Translations under genes and position numbers: made by a program | The notes under the pieces: generated by a model | What the model saw: only the letters and a program-made list of their open reading frames with translations | The model's database searches: none | What the model was told of the DNA's origin: nothing | Source of the DNA: NORP259 sp041398705 | GTDB lineage: Bacteria; Planctomycetota; UBA1135; GCA-002686595 | Length of the DNA stretch: 64,000 nt | Assembly: GCA_041398705.1 (NCBI GenBank) | Contig: JAWKUI010000008.1 | Span: forward strand, 1 to 64,000 | Direction: 5' to 3' | Shown: positions 42,187 through 51,501 of the stretch, in pieces | Layout of the letters: the number at the start of each line of letters is the position of its first letter | Position numbering within the stretch: the first letter of the stretch is position 1

Positions 42187-44193
42187 ATGAACCGGATTCT
42201 GTCCACACTACCCGGTGTTTGCTTCCTGCTGATCGGACTGTGTCTCTCCAAACCCGTTTGGGCCGGGGAGGTCCTTAGGGTTACCACCAAAGATAGCAAG
42301 CAGAACTTGGGGGGCATTCCCTTCGAAGTCTTACCTGCCGAAGGAGGCCCCTTTGCGGCCCCGATCTTTGAAGGAGTGACGGACGATACCGGATCTGCGC
42401 TCGTGACCTTGGAGGAAGGCCAGCTTGTTCTCGTCCGAGTTCACCTGCCAGGATACCAACGGGGATTGAGGGCGCCGCATCGGGTCAAGTCCTCGGGCCA
42501 AACATCCGAACCCTTGCCGTGGACCTGCACCCTGCAGGTAAAGCGTGGGGCAACTTTGTACTTCGGAACGATCGATGGCGCGGGCGATGCTGTGCCGGCG
42601 GATCTCGCGTGGAACCACAGCCGGATGCTTGCCAATCCCGACTTGCTCGGGGCCGTTCCCGTGCCGGGCAGGAAGATCTACCAGCTCAACCTGGGGGAAG
42701 GTCAAGAGGGCACGCTTTGGGCTTGGGACGATTTGGGCAGAATGGCGAGTGCCTCCGGCCTGCACGCCGACAAATTGCCCGACGGCCTGTTTCCACTTCA
42801 CCTCGAAGATCGAGGAGAACGCGTGTGTGGACGGATTTTGGACCAACAAGGCCGACCCCTGATCGGTTCGCTCGTGGAGGTGCAGCGTGAGGAGTCGGTG
42901 GAGCAGCCGAGTCCATCCGTACCGAGCCACCTGGGACACCATCCGGACCACCTCAGCCCCCAAGGATTGGTCTACGCGGCCGGGGCGACGGATGCAGAGG
43001 GCCGATTCGAGTTTCGCGGCATGGCCCCCGGCACCTATCGAGTGGACCAGATGCAGAAGCGCAGAGCCTCGCCGATCAAACGATCGGCTTTCCGCTTTGG
43101 ACCGTGGAGCTTGCACTCCGATGTGGACTGCGAAACGCTGCGAGTGGACCTTCCCGGCATCGCGATTCAACTTCTAGAGAGCGATGGATCCGCCATGGAA
43201 CTGAGCGGCCGACCGCTTTGGGAGCCGGGCTACATGAAAGACTTCGGATCCTTGGTCGAGCGGGAGATCCCCCCGGCGTCCGACCCCCAGATCTCCGTGT
43301 ATGAGTTGGTCGATGGGGAGCCCGGGTCTGCCCTGCAACACGAGCCGGTCAAGGTCCACTCTCTAGGGGGTGGCTTGGTGCTCGCGGAAGCCACACCGGG
43401 CCACGCCTATCTGGTCCAAGTACGGGCAGTCGGCTTTCCTTTGCAATCCAAGGTTGTGAATTGGCCAGAAGGCGAAAACGCACCCGGCGTGCAATTCCAA
43501 GCCTTGGCCCATCCCGCGACAGGGCATCTGAAACTGAGCGCGCACCTTGCCCCTTCGAGCGGTCGGCGCGAATGGAAGGGCAACCCGGTGTTGTTGTCTG
43601 TCTGCGAGCCAGGCACCGGCCTGCCGATTGCGGAAACGATTGGGTTCGGAGGCGAAGAACTGCAATTCGATCTCCCCTCCGGGGAATACCTGGTCTGTGC
43701 GGAGGGATGTTGGAACCGGGGAACGATTCGTTGGACGCAGTTCCCGGGTGCGGCGCGCTCCACCGTGCAGATTCGGCACAACGAAACCAGCAACGTCGCA
43801 CTGGGGTTGGAGCCCGCTGGCCGCGTTTTCCTCACCGTCCGGAAATCGCATGGGAGTGCCCCGGAGGGCCAGAATCCCGCGAACGGAGAGCAACCAGCGG
43901 CTGCCGCTCGAAAGGTGCGAGCTGAACTCCTGGCTCCCGGCTTCCAAAGCCGCGTGCTTGTCCGCACGGCCGACCCTCTCCCCAAAAGCAAGGAGCCGGA
44001 CGGCGTGATCGTCTGCTACATGTACCCCCGCCTCGCCGCAGAGTGGCTCGCTGGTGACTCACACAAGAGCTTCGGCGTGCCCGCCGGCTCCTACACCCTG
44101 CGCATCACCGACTCAGAAGGACGCCGCGTCGAACAACCCATCGAAGTCGCCGCAGGCGAGACCATCGGAGTGACGGTTCCTATGCCAGAGTGA
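42187..44193 (+). CDS. secreted carboxypeptidase-regulatory-like protein
   Basis: A 668-residue protein with a clear signal peptide (LPGVCFLLIGLCLSKPVWA-GEV). Repeat segments resemble those of the 28-38 kb array (RVCGRILDQQGRPLIGSLVEV, GATDAEGRFEFRGMAPGTYRV, AGSYTLRITDSEGRRVEQPI), but the order differs and there is no membrane anchor. It is therefore a distant relative, not a fifth tandem copy. No catalytic motif visible. It is convergent with the Fic gene, 22 bp apart. Confidence 0.8.
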   Translation: MNRILSTLPGVCFLLIGLCLSKPVWAGEVLRVTTKDSKQNLGGIPFEVLPAEGGPFAAPIFEGVTDDTGSALVTLEEGQLVLVRVHLPGYQRGLRAPHRVKSSGQTSEPLPWTCTLQVKRGATLYFGTIDGAGDAVPADLAWNHSRMLANPDLLGAVPVPGRKIYQLNLGEGQEGTLWAWDDLGRMASASGLHADKLPDGLFPLHLEDRGERVCGRILDQQGRPLIGSLVEVQREESVEQPSPSVPSHLGHHPDHLSPQGLVYAAGATDAEGRFEFRGMAPGTYRVDQMQKRRASPIKRSAFRFGPWSLHSDVDCETLRVDLPGIAIQLLESDGSAMELSGRPLWEPGYMKDFGSLVEREIPPASDPQISVYELVDGEPGSALQHEPVKVHSLGGGLVLAEATPGHAYLVQVRAVGFPLQSKVVNWPEGENAPGVQFQALAHPATGHLKLSAHLAPSSGRREWKGNPVLLSVCEPGTGLPIAETIGFGGEELQFDLPSGEYLVCAEGCWNRGTIRWTQFPGAARSTVQIRHNETSNVALGLEPAGRVFLTVRKSHGSAPEGQNPANGEQPAAAARKVRAELLAPGFQSRVLVRTADPLPKSKEPDGVIVCYMYPRLAAEWLAGDSHKSFGVPAGSYTLRITDSEGRRVEQPIEVAAGETIGVTVPMPE

Positions 44194-44215
44194 ATCTTCG
44201 GTCGTTCCGACCCGA

Positions 44216-45370
44216 TCAATCGGGATCGTTCGGAGCAGAAGAACGGGATCCGGGCGTCCCCGGCGAGATGGGGGCGAGCACGTAACTCGTGCTGCGTCCG
44301 CCTTCCGGTTCGCGTTCCAGAATGCCCTTCGAGATCAAGTCGTTGATATCCCGCAGGGCGGTATCTGCGGAGATCTTGGTGAGCTTGGCCCACTTGGAAG
44401 AGGTCAGCTTGCCTTCAAAGCCGTCCAGCAGCTGATTCAAGACCTTGCGCTGCCGCTCGTTCAGGGTGCAATCCCGGTGCGCCTCCCAAAAGCGTGCTTT
44501 GAAGAGAACTCCGGCGAGCAACTGCTCTGCTCCATCGATCGCCTCCTCAAGGCAGTTCAAGAAAAACTCCAGCCAAGCGGTGACATCTAAGCCGCCCTTC
44601 TGCGCAGATTCCAACTGGTTGTAGTAGCCCTGGCGATTTTGTTGGAACTGCGCGGACAGGCTGTAGAAGCGCTGGGGACTGCCTTCGGAACGTGCCAGCG
44701 CCATATCCGCGACTGCGCGGCCAATACGCCCATTGCCGTCCTCGAATGGATGGATCGTGACGAACCACAAGTGCGCCAGCCCAGCCTTGATCACCGGATC
44801 AGCCGCATTCTCGCCTTCGAACCACACCAAGAACGCCGCCATCTCGTCCGGCAGCCGCTCGGCAGCCGGAGCCTCGAAGTGCACACGCGACCTACCGATC
44901 GGCCCGGAGACCACCTGCATAGGACCGGTCCGGTCATCGCGCCATGCACCGACGATCACCTTGCTCAGGCCGCTCCGTCCTGTGGGAAACAAGGCCCCAT
45001 GCCAAGCAAACAACCGTTGCTCGTTCAGGGGTTTTTCATACCCCTGGGTGGCGTCGAGCATCATCTCCACGACCCCATCGGTATGGCGATCCACCGAACC
45101 CAGGCCCCCGGCATCCATCCCGAGCCGGCGGGCAATGGAAGAGCGGACCTGTTCCCGGTCGAGGTGCTCCCCTTCGATCTCACTGGACTTCAAGACGTCC
45201 CGAGTGAGGGTGGCCAACAGGGCTTCGGACTGCAGGTCGAAGCCGAGTGCTTCCATGCGCCCAGCCAAGCGCCCCTGCCGGTGCCTGACCCGGGCCAGGT
45301 GCCGAATCAGCGCCCCCTCTTGCCACCGGAAGTGCGGCCAATCGGGTAGTTGGTGGATGTACTTGGCCAT
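44216..45370 (-). CDS. Fic-family protein (DUF4172-type, N-terminal inhibitory helix)
   Basis: A 384-residue protein from ATG 45370; the frame is open to 45679 but the conserved part starts at MAKYIHQLPDWPHF. The inhibitory motif SSEIEGE is at 62-68 and the catalytic HPFEDGNGR at 207-215, with a C-terminal winged helix (LTSSKWAKLTKISADTALRDINDLI). Fic enzymes move AMP or similar groups onto protein hydroxyls. Both key motifs are intact, so it should be active and self-inhibited (class II, by position of the inhibitory helix). Confidence 0.93.
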   Translation of the reverse strand: MAKYIHQLPDWPHFRWQEGALIRHLARVRHRQGRLAGRMEALGFDLQSEALLATLTRDVLKSSEIEGEHLDREQVRSSIARRLGMDAGGLGSVDRHTDGVVEMMLDATQGYEKPLNEQRLFAWHGALFPTGRSGLSKVIVGAWRDDRTGPMQVVSGPIGRSRVHFEAPAAERLPDEMAAFLVWFEGENAADPVIKAGLAHLWFVTIHPFEDGNGRIGRAVADMALARSEGSPQRFYSLSAQFQQNRQGYYNQLESAQKGGLDVTAWLEFFLNCLEEAIDGAEQLLAGVLFKARFWEAHRDCTLNERQRKVLNQLLDGFEGKLTSSKWAKLTKISADTALRDINDLISKGILEREPEGGRSTSYVLAPISPGTPGSRSSAPNDPD

Positions 45371-45704
45371 TCTCCGCGTCCCTTGCGGCGAATATATCGG
45401 ATTTTCAGCCCCATTTCTGCCTAATCTCCGCACGAAATGCAGCGAAAACGAGCCCCAATCTCCGCAGGCGCTCGAAAATCGGCCCTCCTTGGGTCTCAAA
45501 AGGAAAAATCGCGCGCCTGGGGTGCACCGGGCCACACAGGCTGCATCCCGGATGGTCTTCCAACGAACCATCCCCGGAAACCTCCCACTGCGGGGTGGCA
45601 CTCCCCGGCGATCCGCTCGATCCAAGTGTCGATGACCTGGGCCAGACGAACTTGCATTCGGCGACTTCGAGTGTCGCAATTCCCAGGCCCAAGCCCGATC
45701 ACAG

Positions 45705-45748
45705 TGGCGCGCCCGGCAGGATTCGAACCTGCGACCCCCGGTTTAGGA
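45705..45748 (-). repeat. 3' half of tRNA-Arg, att-like remnant
   Basis: The minus strand matches the tRNA-Arg(CCT) at 46904 from the anticodon loop (TTCCTAAACC) to the CCA end, with only a base or two different. The match ends abruptly at the anticodon loop. Duplicated 3' halves of this kind are typical of sites where integrating elements use a tRNA end. It has the same orientation as the degenerate tRNA at 54928-55004. Confidence 0.8.
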
Positions 45749-45891
45749 AGAGGGGGCTCTACGGTCGCAGGTTGTGGCTCCGATGGGCGATGCGGCTCGG
45801 AGTGGGTACGCGCGGAAGGCTATCGGAAGGCGACGTGCCAGTTCAGCCCTGCGGTCTTGTCCTGGGCCCGCTCCAAACCTACCCTCTTGGC

Positions 45892-46851
45892 ATGGCTCGC
45901 AAGACGCGCGAGGATCGAATCGAGTACTGGGCATCGAAGATCCAGCCCTCCGTGGCCTACTGCCTCATCTGCCAGCCCCGAGACAGCGGCGAGTACATCT
46001 GGGTTTTCGGCGACCAGACTCAGGTCTCTGAGCTCCTCTACGACCGGAAGGTGCCCGAAGATCTGCACGAGGAGGTCGCCGACCGACTCAGGTGCGGCAA
46101 CTGCGGAGACGGTGGGTTCAGCGTCTGCGACGACATTGGGCTGCACACCTCCGAGGAGCGGGAGTATGCCCAACGATGGCGTTCCTGGAAGATTAAGTAC
46201 TCGGAGAAGCTCGATGACTTCGGGGACTTCCTGTCTCGGTATCCGTATCTCGGTGCTGCGCATCGCCTCGGGCGCGAGATTCGGAAGATGATCACCGACT
46301 ACGACACTGAGATCGAGCCGGCTGAATGGTGGCGGGCGCGACGGGCGGAGGGTGCCCGCAGGTTCGCGACCAAAGACATGCTACCGCCGGACGAGTCGTG
46401 CCCCGTCCCAGAAGGACGTTTCAACCACTACGGACAGCGTGTCTTCTATCTGGCCGGCGAGGACGAGACCGCGCTCGCGGAGACGCTCGATCACGAGAAG
46501 AACGAGGTTCTGGCGTGGGTCCAGAAGTTCAACCTGCCCAAGATCAAAGACGTCCTCGACCTCATTGCACCGGACTGGTGCGAGGAAGGTCGAGTTCCTC
46601 TCTTGGCTCTCGGCCTGCTCTCCCACATGGACCTCCTGGCTCCTCCGCGAGACTCCCCCTGGAAGCCGGAGTACTTCGTCCCGAGGTATATCGCGGACTG
46701 TGCCAGGGAGGCGGGATTCAAGGCGATCCGCTTCCGGAGCACGCGGGCGTTCGGTACTAACCTGGTCCTCTTCGAGTGGGAGGGGGCCGGCGTCAATCCG
46801 GTGGACGAGCCGCAGATGCGCAACTTCGTGCCTCGGGAGCCCGAGTTCTAG
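45892..46851 (+). CDS. RES-domain protein (toxin-like) with N-terminal zinc-knuckle region
   Basis: A 319-residue protein from ATG 45892 (MARKTREDRIEYW). The N-terminal half has CLICQPRDSGEY and a CGNCGDGGFSVC knuckle. The C-terminal half is RES-like (GRFNHYGQRVFYLAGEDETALAETL, KAIRFRSTRAFGTNLVLF). RES domains are NAD-consuming toxins in known toxin-antitoxin pairs, but longer versions with N-terminal HEPN-like or zinc parts are also found alone. No Xre-type antitoxin gene is adjacent, so toxin activity is only inferred. It lies inside the putative island. Confidence 0.75.
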   Translation: MARKTREDRIEYWASKIQPSVAYCLICQPRDSGEYIWVFGDQTQVSELLYDRKVPEDLHEEVADRLRCGNCGDGGFSVCDDIGLHTSEEREYAQRWRSWKIKYSEKLDDFGDFLSRYPYLGAAHRLGREIRKMITDYDTEIEPAEWWRARRAEGARRFATKDMLPPDESCPVPEGRFNHYGQRVFYLAGEDETALAETLDHEKNEVLAWVQKFNLPKIKDVLDLIAPDWCEEGRVPLLALGLLSHMDLLAPPRDSPWKPEYFVPRYIADCAREAGFKAIRFRSTRAFGTNLVLFEWEGAGVNPVDEPQMRNFVPREPEF

Positions 46852-46903
46852 GGCCGCCGGGGGGCGCGTCGCCCGCGCCTGTTGGGTATCCTGGGGGCCT
46901 ACG

Positions 46904-46980
46904 GCGCCCGTAGCTCAGCAGGATAGAGCACTGGTTTCCTAAACCAGGGGTCGCAGGTTCGAATCCTGCCGGGCGCGCCA
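46904..46980 (+). tRNA. tRNA-Arg (anticodon CCT), CCA encoded
   Basis: Complete cloverleaf: acceptor GCGCCCG/CGGGCGC, D arm GCTC/GAGC, anticodon arm CTGGT-TTCCTAA-ACCAG giving anticodon CCT, variable GGGTC, T arm GCAGG-TTCGAAT-CCTGC, then G and the encoded CCA at 46978-46980. All canonical invariants are present. Confidence 0.96.
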
Positions 46981-47012
46981 GCTCGTTCGAGGGAGTCGCG
47001 GAGGCCCTACAA

Positions 47013-47735
47013 GTGGCACAGAAGAAACAGGCTACGAAGAAGAAGCGCACGACAAAGAAGGCCGCCAGACGCAACACGTCAGGCGCAGCATCAGGAGAAT
47101 CCCCGAAGGTTCAACTGCCCTACCTAAACGCCTATGGTCACATTTCAAGGGTCCTTGACAAAATCAAGACTGCGGCAGAACCGTCTCGATTCACGCAAGA
47201 CTTCTTATCGACCAAACTAGGCTTGAGTGGTGGTAGTGCTCGCCCCCTCATTCCGTTCCTAAAGAGAGTCGGGTTCTTGGCCTCGGACGGTACTCCAACC
47301 GAGCTGTATCGACAGTACCGAGACTCAAGCACTGCGGGTAGGGCAGCTGCGACCGCGTTGTGCAAGGGCTACGAGACTCTGTTTGAGATGAACGAGTACG
47401 CCCACGAACTGTCAGACTCTGATCTGCGCGGTCTCATCGTTCGAGCCACTGGGCTTTCATCAACGACCAGCACGATTGCCGCGATCCTGGGCTCGTTCAA
47501 GGTCCTGCGTGACGTGGCGTCCTTTGACCCGGCACCCGAACAAGTGACCTCGCCAACTGAAGTCGACGGAGAGGCCACGGCTTCCGCCTCACCAGCACCG
47601 GGCAGAGAGGAGGGCTTCAGAGGCTTGAGCCTCGGCTACACAATCAATCTCAACTTGCCCGCCACCTCCGACATCGCGGTCTTCAATGCGATCTTCAAGA
47701 GCCTTCGCGAACACTTGCTCAAGGACTTGAAATGA
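47013..47735 (+). CDS. DUF5343-family protein
   Basis: A 240-residue protein from GTG 47013, 33 bp after the tRNA. A Lys/Arg-rich head (QKKQATKKKRTTKKAARR) is followed by LPYLNAYGHISRVLDKI, GLSGGSARPLIPFLKRVGFL and GTPTELYRQYRD, which match the DUF5343 winged-helix-like core. A C-terminal strand (YTINLNLPATSDIAVFNAIFKSL) completes it. GC is visibly lower than in neighbouring genes. It overlaps the HEPN gene by ATGA, so the pair is one unit; DUF5343 proteins often accompany defence genes. Confidence 0.8.
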   Translation: MAQKKQATKKKRTTKKAARRNTSGAASGESPKVQLPYLNAYGHISRVLDKIKTAAEPSRFTQDFLSTKLGLSGGSARPLIPFLKRVGFLASDGTPTELYRQYRDSSTAGRAAATALCKGYETLFEMNEYAHELSDSDLRGLIVRATGLSSTTSTIAAILGSFKVLRDVASFDPAPEQVTSPTEVDGEATASASPAPGREEGFRGLSLGYTINLNLPATSDIAVFNAIFKSLREHLLKDLK

Positions 47736-48322
47736 CCTTGGACTCGGAAGCAATTATCAAATTGTTCGGAATGTCGAACCACCTTGCTGAGCATGAGCTG
47801 GGGAGAGTTGAGAATGAGTTCGGCATAAACCTCGGTCGCGACCATCGCGCGTCATTGACGAATGACGATGACTACTACCCGCAGATTGACCGAGCTGTCC
47901 GTGCAGAGGCTGCACGGATGGCGCCGCTCTATGAGGTTTTCTACGCCTTGGAGAAAACTATTCGTGGAGTGATCACCAGCCTCCTGCTGGATGCTGAGGG
48001 CGCCAACTGGTGGACCAGCGCACGAGTTCCGCCCCATATACAGAATGAGGTCAAGAATCGGATCCAAAAGGAGATAGACAGAGGTACAACCCCGCGCTCA
48101 GGAGAGCCGATTGACTTCACGACATTCGGCGAACTTGGCGATCTGATCACGAAGAACTGGGAAATCTTCGGCTCCTTATTCAGCAGCCAGAAGGCCGTCC
48201 AGAAGGTCCTTGGGAGTTTGAACACGCTTCGTGCACCAATTGCGCATTGCAGCCCGCTCGCGGAAGATGAGGTAGTGCGACTTCGACTGAGTGTCCGGGA
48301 TTGGTTCCGCCTGATGGAGTAA
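47732..48322 (+). CDS. Swt1-type HEPN-domain protein, probable RNase
   Basis: A 196-residue protein overlapping the DUF5343 gene by ATGA. The segment YPQIDRAVRAEAARMAPLYEVFYALEKTIRGVI, described here in parts, fits the Swt1-type HEPN domain; the C terminus has RAPIAHC, an R-x4-H pattern of HEPN ribonucleases. Together with DUF5343 it looks like a two-gene defence or stress module, the HEPN being effector and DUF5343 the regulator or sensor. Low GC supports recent transfer. Confidence 0.75.
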   Translation: MTLDSEAIIKLFGMSNHLAEHELGRVENEFGINLGRDHRASLTNDDDYYPQIDRAVRAEAARMAPLYEVFYALEKTIRGVITSLLLDAEGANWWTSARVPPHIQNEVKNRIQKEIDRGTTPRSGEPIDFTTFGELGDLITKNWEIFGSLFSSQKAVQKVLGSLNTLRAPIAHCSPLAEDEVVRLRLSVRDWFRLME

Positions 48323-48370
48323 GTGCCCGGTGGCGAGATCAGAGGAGGTAGCGGTTTGTGGCCCGCTCTA

Positions 48371-51300
48371 CTATGCCGCACCGAACACGCCTTTGTTCCA
48401 CTCAGGGTACGTCTCGTACACGTGCTCGAAGACCGCCGCACACTTGGCCTGGTAGACCTCAGGTGAGTAGACACGCGGGAGCCCTGCGTCCAAGGCATCT
48501 TCGATCGCCAGCCGTAGCTTCGATCGCGCCGACGATTTCTGCCGCCAGTTGAGCACCAAGAGTGCCTTGAGCTTGGTGAGCATGTCTCGGACGATTTTCT
48601 TGATCTCGTCACGCTCTTCTGCGCTCAGCTCCGGAGCCGGCCGCGTCAGGATGTCGAAGATGACTAGCTCTTCCTCGGCGAGGTTCTCGCGCACATGGCG
48701 CTTGTCCTCCTCGTCGAGGCTGTTGGAGAGCGAGCAGGCTCCTCGAACGGTTGTTCGATGTTCCGGCTTCCAGCGTTGTAGCTCTCGATCAACTCCTCGA
48801 ACTTCTCCGCGAAGTTGGTACAGTCGATGCGCTGAAGCAACCTGTCGAGCCTGGCGCGGATCGCGGCCTTCAATGCTTCGATCTCGGTGTTCTTGTGAGC
48901 AGATGCCTTGAAGCGCTGGGCGAGGGCCTCGAAGTTGATCTTCGAGAGGTCGATCGCGGAGCCCGCCTCGCGGATCGTCAGGCCGGCGATTGACTCGTCT
49001 GGGAGCCCCGAGATCTGCCCCATGACCTCCGTGATGTCGGAGGGTCCAGGGCTGAGCCGCGTTCGTACCGCGGCGGCCAGGGCGAGATGCCGGCGACGCC
49101 TCGGCGAACTCCAACGCAGCCGGATCGGGCTTGATGGCGCGGTAGAGGGTCCCGACCAGCTTCTCGTGACCGAAGAAGTCCCGTCGCCGCTCTTCGGGGG
49201 CGATAAGCGCCTCGATCGCGTCCTCCGGCCTGGAGCCGCTCAAGGCCACCGGCCGGCTCAAGGCCTCCATCGCGGCGAGATCCACCCGTGGCCGGCGCAG
49301 GACGCCGTGCCCTCGCCTACGGCCTCCCGCGAAGCTCCGCGACTAGCTCCGCCTTGTCCTTGACCGGATTCGCGCCGCCTTTGCCCTGACCGTAGATGGC
49401 AAGCGCCTTCTCAAAAGAGGCGAACACGTTGGCGTAGTCCACGATCACGCCGCTGTGTTTGCCGGGGAAAACACGGTTGCCCGCGCGATCGTCTGCATCA
49501 ACGTGTGGTTGCGCATCGGCTTGTCGAGATAGATCGTCGAACAGCTCGGCGCGTCGAAGCCGGTGAGCCACATGGCACAGACGAAGACAAGGCGCAGTGG
49601 GTCGTCTACGTCCTTGAACTTCTCATCGAGGCCCGGTTGCGACTCGTTCATCCGACGGCGGTGGGGCTCGATGTCGAGCCCCAGCTTCTTCATTGCTCGA
49701 TCTCGTTCTGCCCCGGCGAGACGATCACGGCCATGTCGGTTGTCGTCAGCAGCTCCAGGCGCTGCGTCAGCGCTCGCCTTCTCCATCCCGGCCAGGTCGT
49801 AGCAGCTCAGCTCTTCACGCACGCGCTCGGTCTCGGCCGCAGTGCTTCTTGACCTTGTCGTGTACCCGTAGAGCCGTGGCTTTGTCGATGGATACCACCA
49901 TCGCCTTGCCCCTGAAAGCCGCGCCCTAGAAAGTGCGACGTCTTTGGCCACCGTCTCAGCCGGTCGTCGCGGGTAATCAGGTGGTACTGCTTGCCCAGCG
50001 CCTTTTCGAGCTTCTCCTCCTGCGCCTCATCAAGTCCCGCGTCCTCGATCACGGAGTGGAGATCGTCGTCGAGGTCCGGGTTGACCAGCTCCAGTTCCGG
50101 CGTGCGGTTCTCGTAGAACAGCGGCACCGTCGCGCCGTCCTCTACCGACTGCTGGAAATCGTAGATCGACACGTAGTCGCCGAAGACCTCCTTGGTGCGC
50201 TCCTCGCCAGCGATTAGCGGCGTGCCGGTGAAGGCCAGAAAGGTGGCCTTGGGCATCGCCGAGCGCATGTTTAGCGCCAGCGTGTCGTACTGGCTGCGAT
50301 GAGCCTCGTCGGTGAGCACGATGACGTCCTCCCGATCGGTGAGCGCCTCGGGCGTCTGGAACTTGTGGACCAGAGCGAAGACGTACCGGTGGTTGCCACG
50401 CAGCAACTCCTGAAGGTGCGCGCCGCTCTGGGCGTGGCACTGCTCGCTCTCCGTCTTCGACACCGCGGCCTTAAACGTCTTGGCTATCTGCTCGTCCGAA
50501 GCTCGACGCGGTCGGTGACCACCACGAAGGTCAGTTCCCCGCGAGCTTGCGCAGCGCTTTGCGAGAAGAAGACCATCGAGAAGCTCTTGCCGCTGCCCTG
50601 AGTCTGCCGAACGCCGCCTCGCCCGTGCCCCAGCTTTCGTGCCTCGAGCATCGAGGCGATGGCGTTGTTGACCCCGAGAAACTGGTGGTTCGAGCGATCG
50701 CCTTGATCAGCCCGCTTTGTGCTCGGAGAACAGCGTGAAGTTCTCGACGAGATCGAGCAGCCGGGTGCGGTCGCAGGTGCCACGAAGCATAACCTCCAGC
50801 GCCACGCGCCGCGGCTCGTCCTCGTGCTCGACGCGCTTCCACTCGAAGAATCGAGCCCACTCGGCCGTGATCGATCCGACGCGGCTATCAGTGCCGTTGC
50901 TGGCGATGAGCAGCGCGTTGAACCAGAACAGCTGCGGGATCTCCTTCTTGTAGTGAGTGAGGTTCTCTTCGTAGGCGCTGCGCGCCGGCACGCCTGGCTT
51001 TTTCAGCTCAATCACCACCCACGGCAGACCGTTGACGAATCCGACGAGGTCGGGGCGGCAGGTGTAGAGCTGGCCCACGACGCTGAACTGGCTCACCAGC
51101 AGGAAGTCATTTTCCTCCGGTTTCTCCCAGTCAACCGCACGCGCGCGCTCAGTTCTCTGGCCGCCATGCTCGCGGTCGGGCACTGAGACCGGGATGCCGT
51201 CCTTTATCAGGCTGTAGATCTCGCGGTTGGCCGCCTCCAGGCTCATCGCCGAGCGGTGCCGGGTCAGCTCGTCGACGGCGTTGTCGATTGCCTCGGGCGG

Positions 51301-51498
51301 CAGCGTAGGGTTGAACTTGACGAGTGCATTCCGCAGACGGCCCATTAGCGCGACCTCGCCACTGGTCTCGCGGCTGAGCGTACCGTCGGATCCGAAGGTC
51401 TCCTCCATCGCCGACACCGTCTGCCAGCCGAGGTCCGCGAAGAGCCCGATGGCGGGCTGCTCGACGAGCTGGTCTTCGGTGTAGCCGTGGGGCGTCAT
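48371..51498 (-). pseudogene. hsdR: type I restriction endonuclease HsdR, broken by several frameshifts
   Basis: About 3.1 kb, the normal length for HsdR, but split over several frames. Frame pieces in order: 51498-50707 (TEDQLVEQPAIGLFADLGWQ, nuclease part RPDLVGFVNGLPWVVIELKKP with the PD-ExK motif); about 50783-50484 (QTQGSGKSFSMVFF, Walker A, FVVVTDRVEL); 50463-49807 (VIVLTDEAHRSQYD, the DEAH box; FTGTPLI); 49951-49445 (VFVCAMWLTGFDAPSCSTIYLDKPM); 49571-49317; and 49285-48371 (C-terminal helices). All domains are recognisable, so decay is recent or the sequence has errors. It begins 3 bp after hsdS. Confidence 0.85.
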
Positions 51499-51501
51499 TG
51501 T

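Noticed and set aside
45705..45748. functional tRNA gene on the minus strand
   Set aside because: Only the 3' half from the anticodon loop is present; the bases upstream cannot form the anticodon or D arm.
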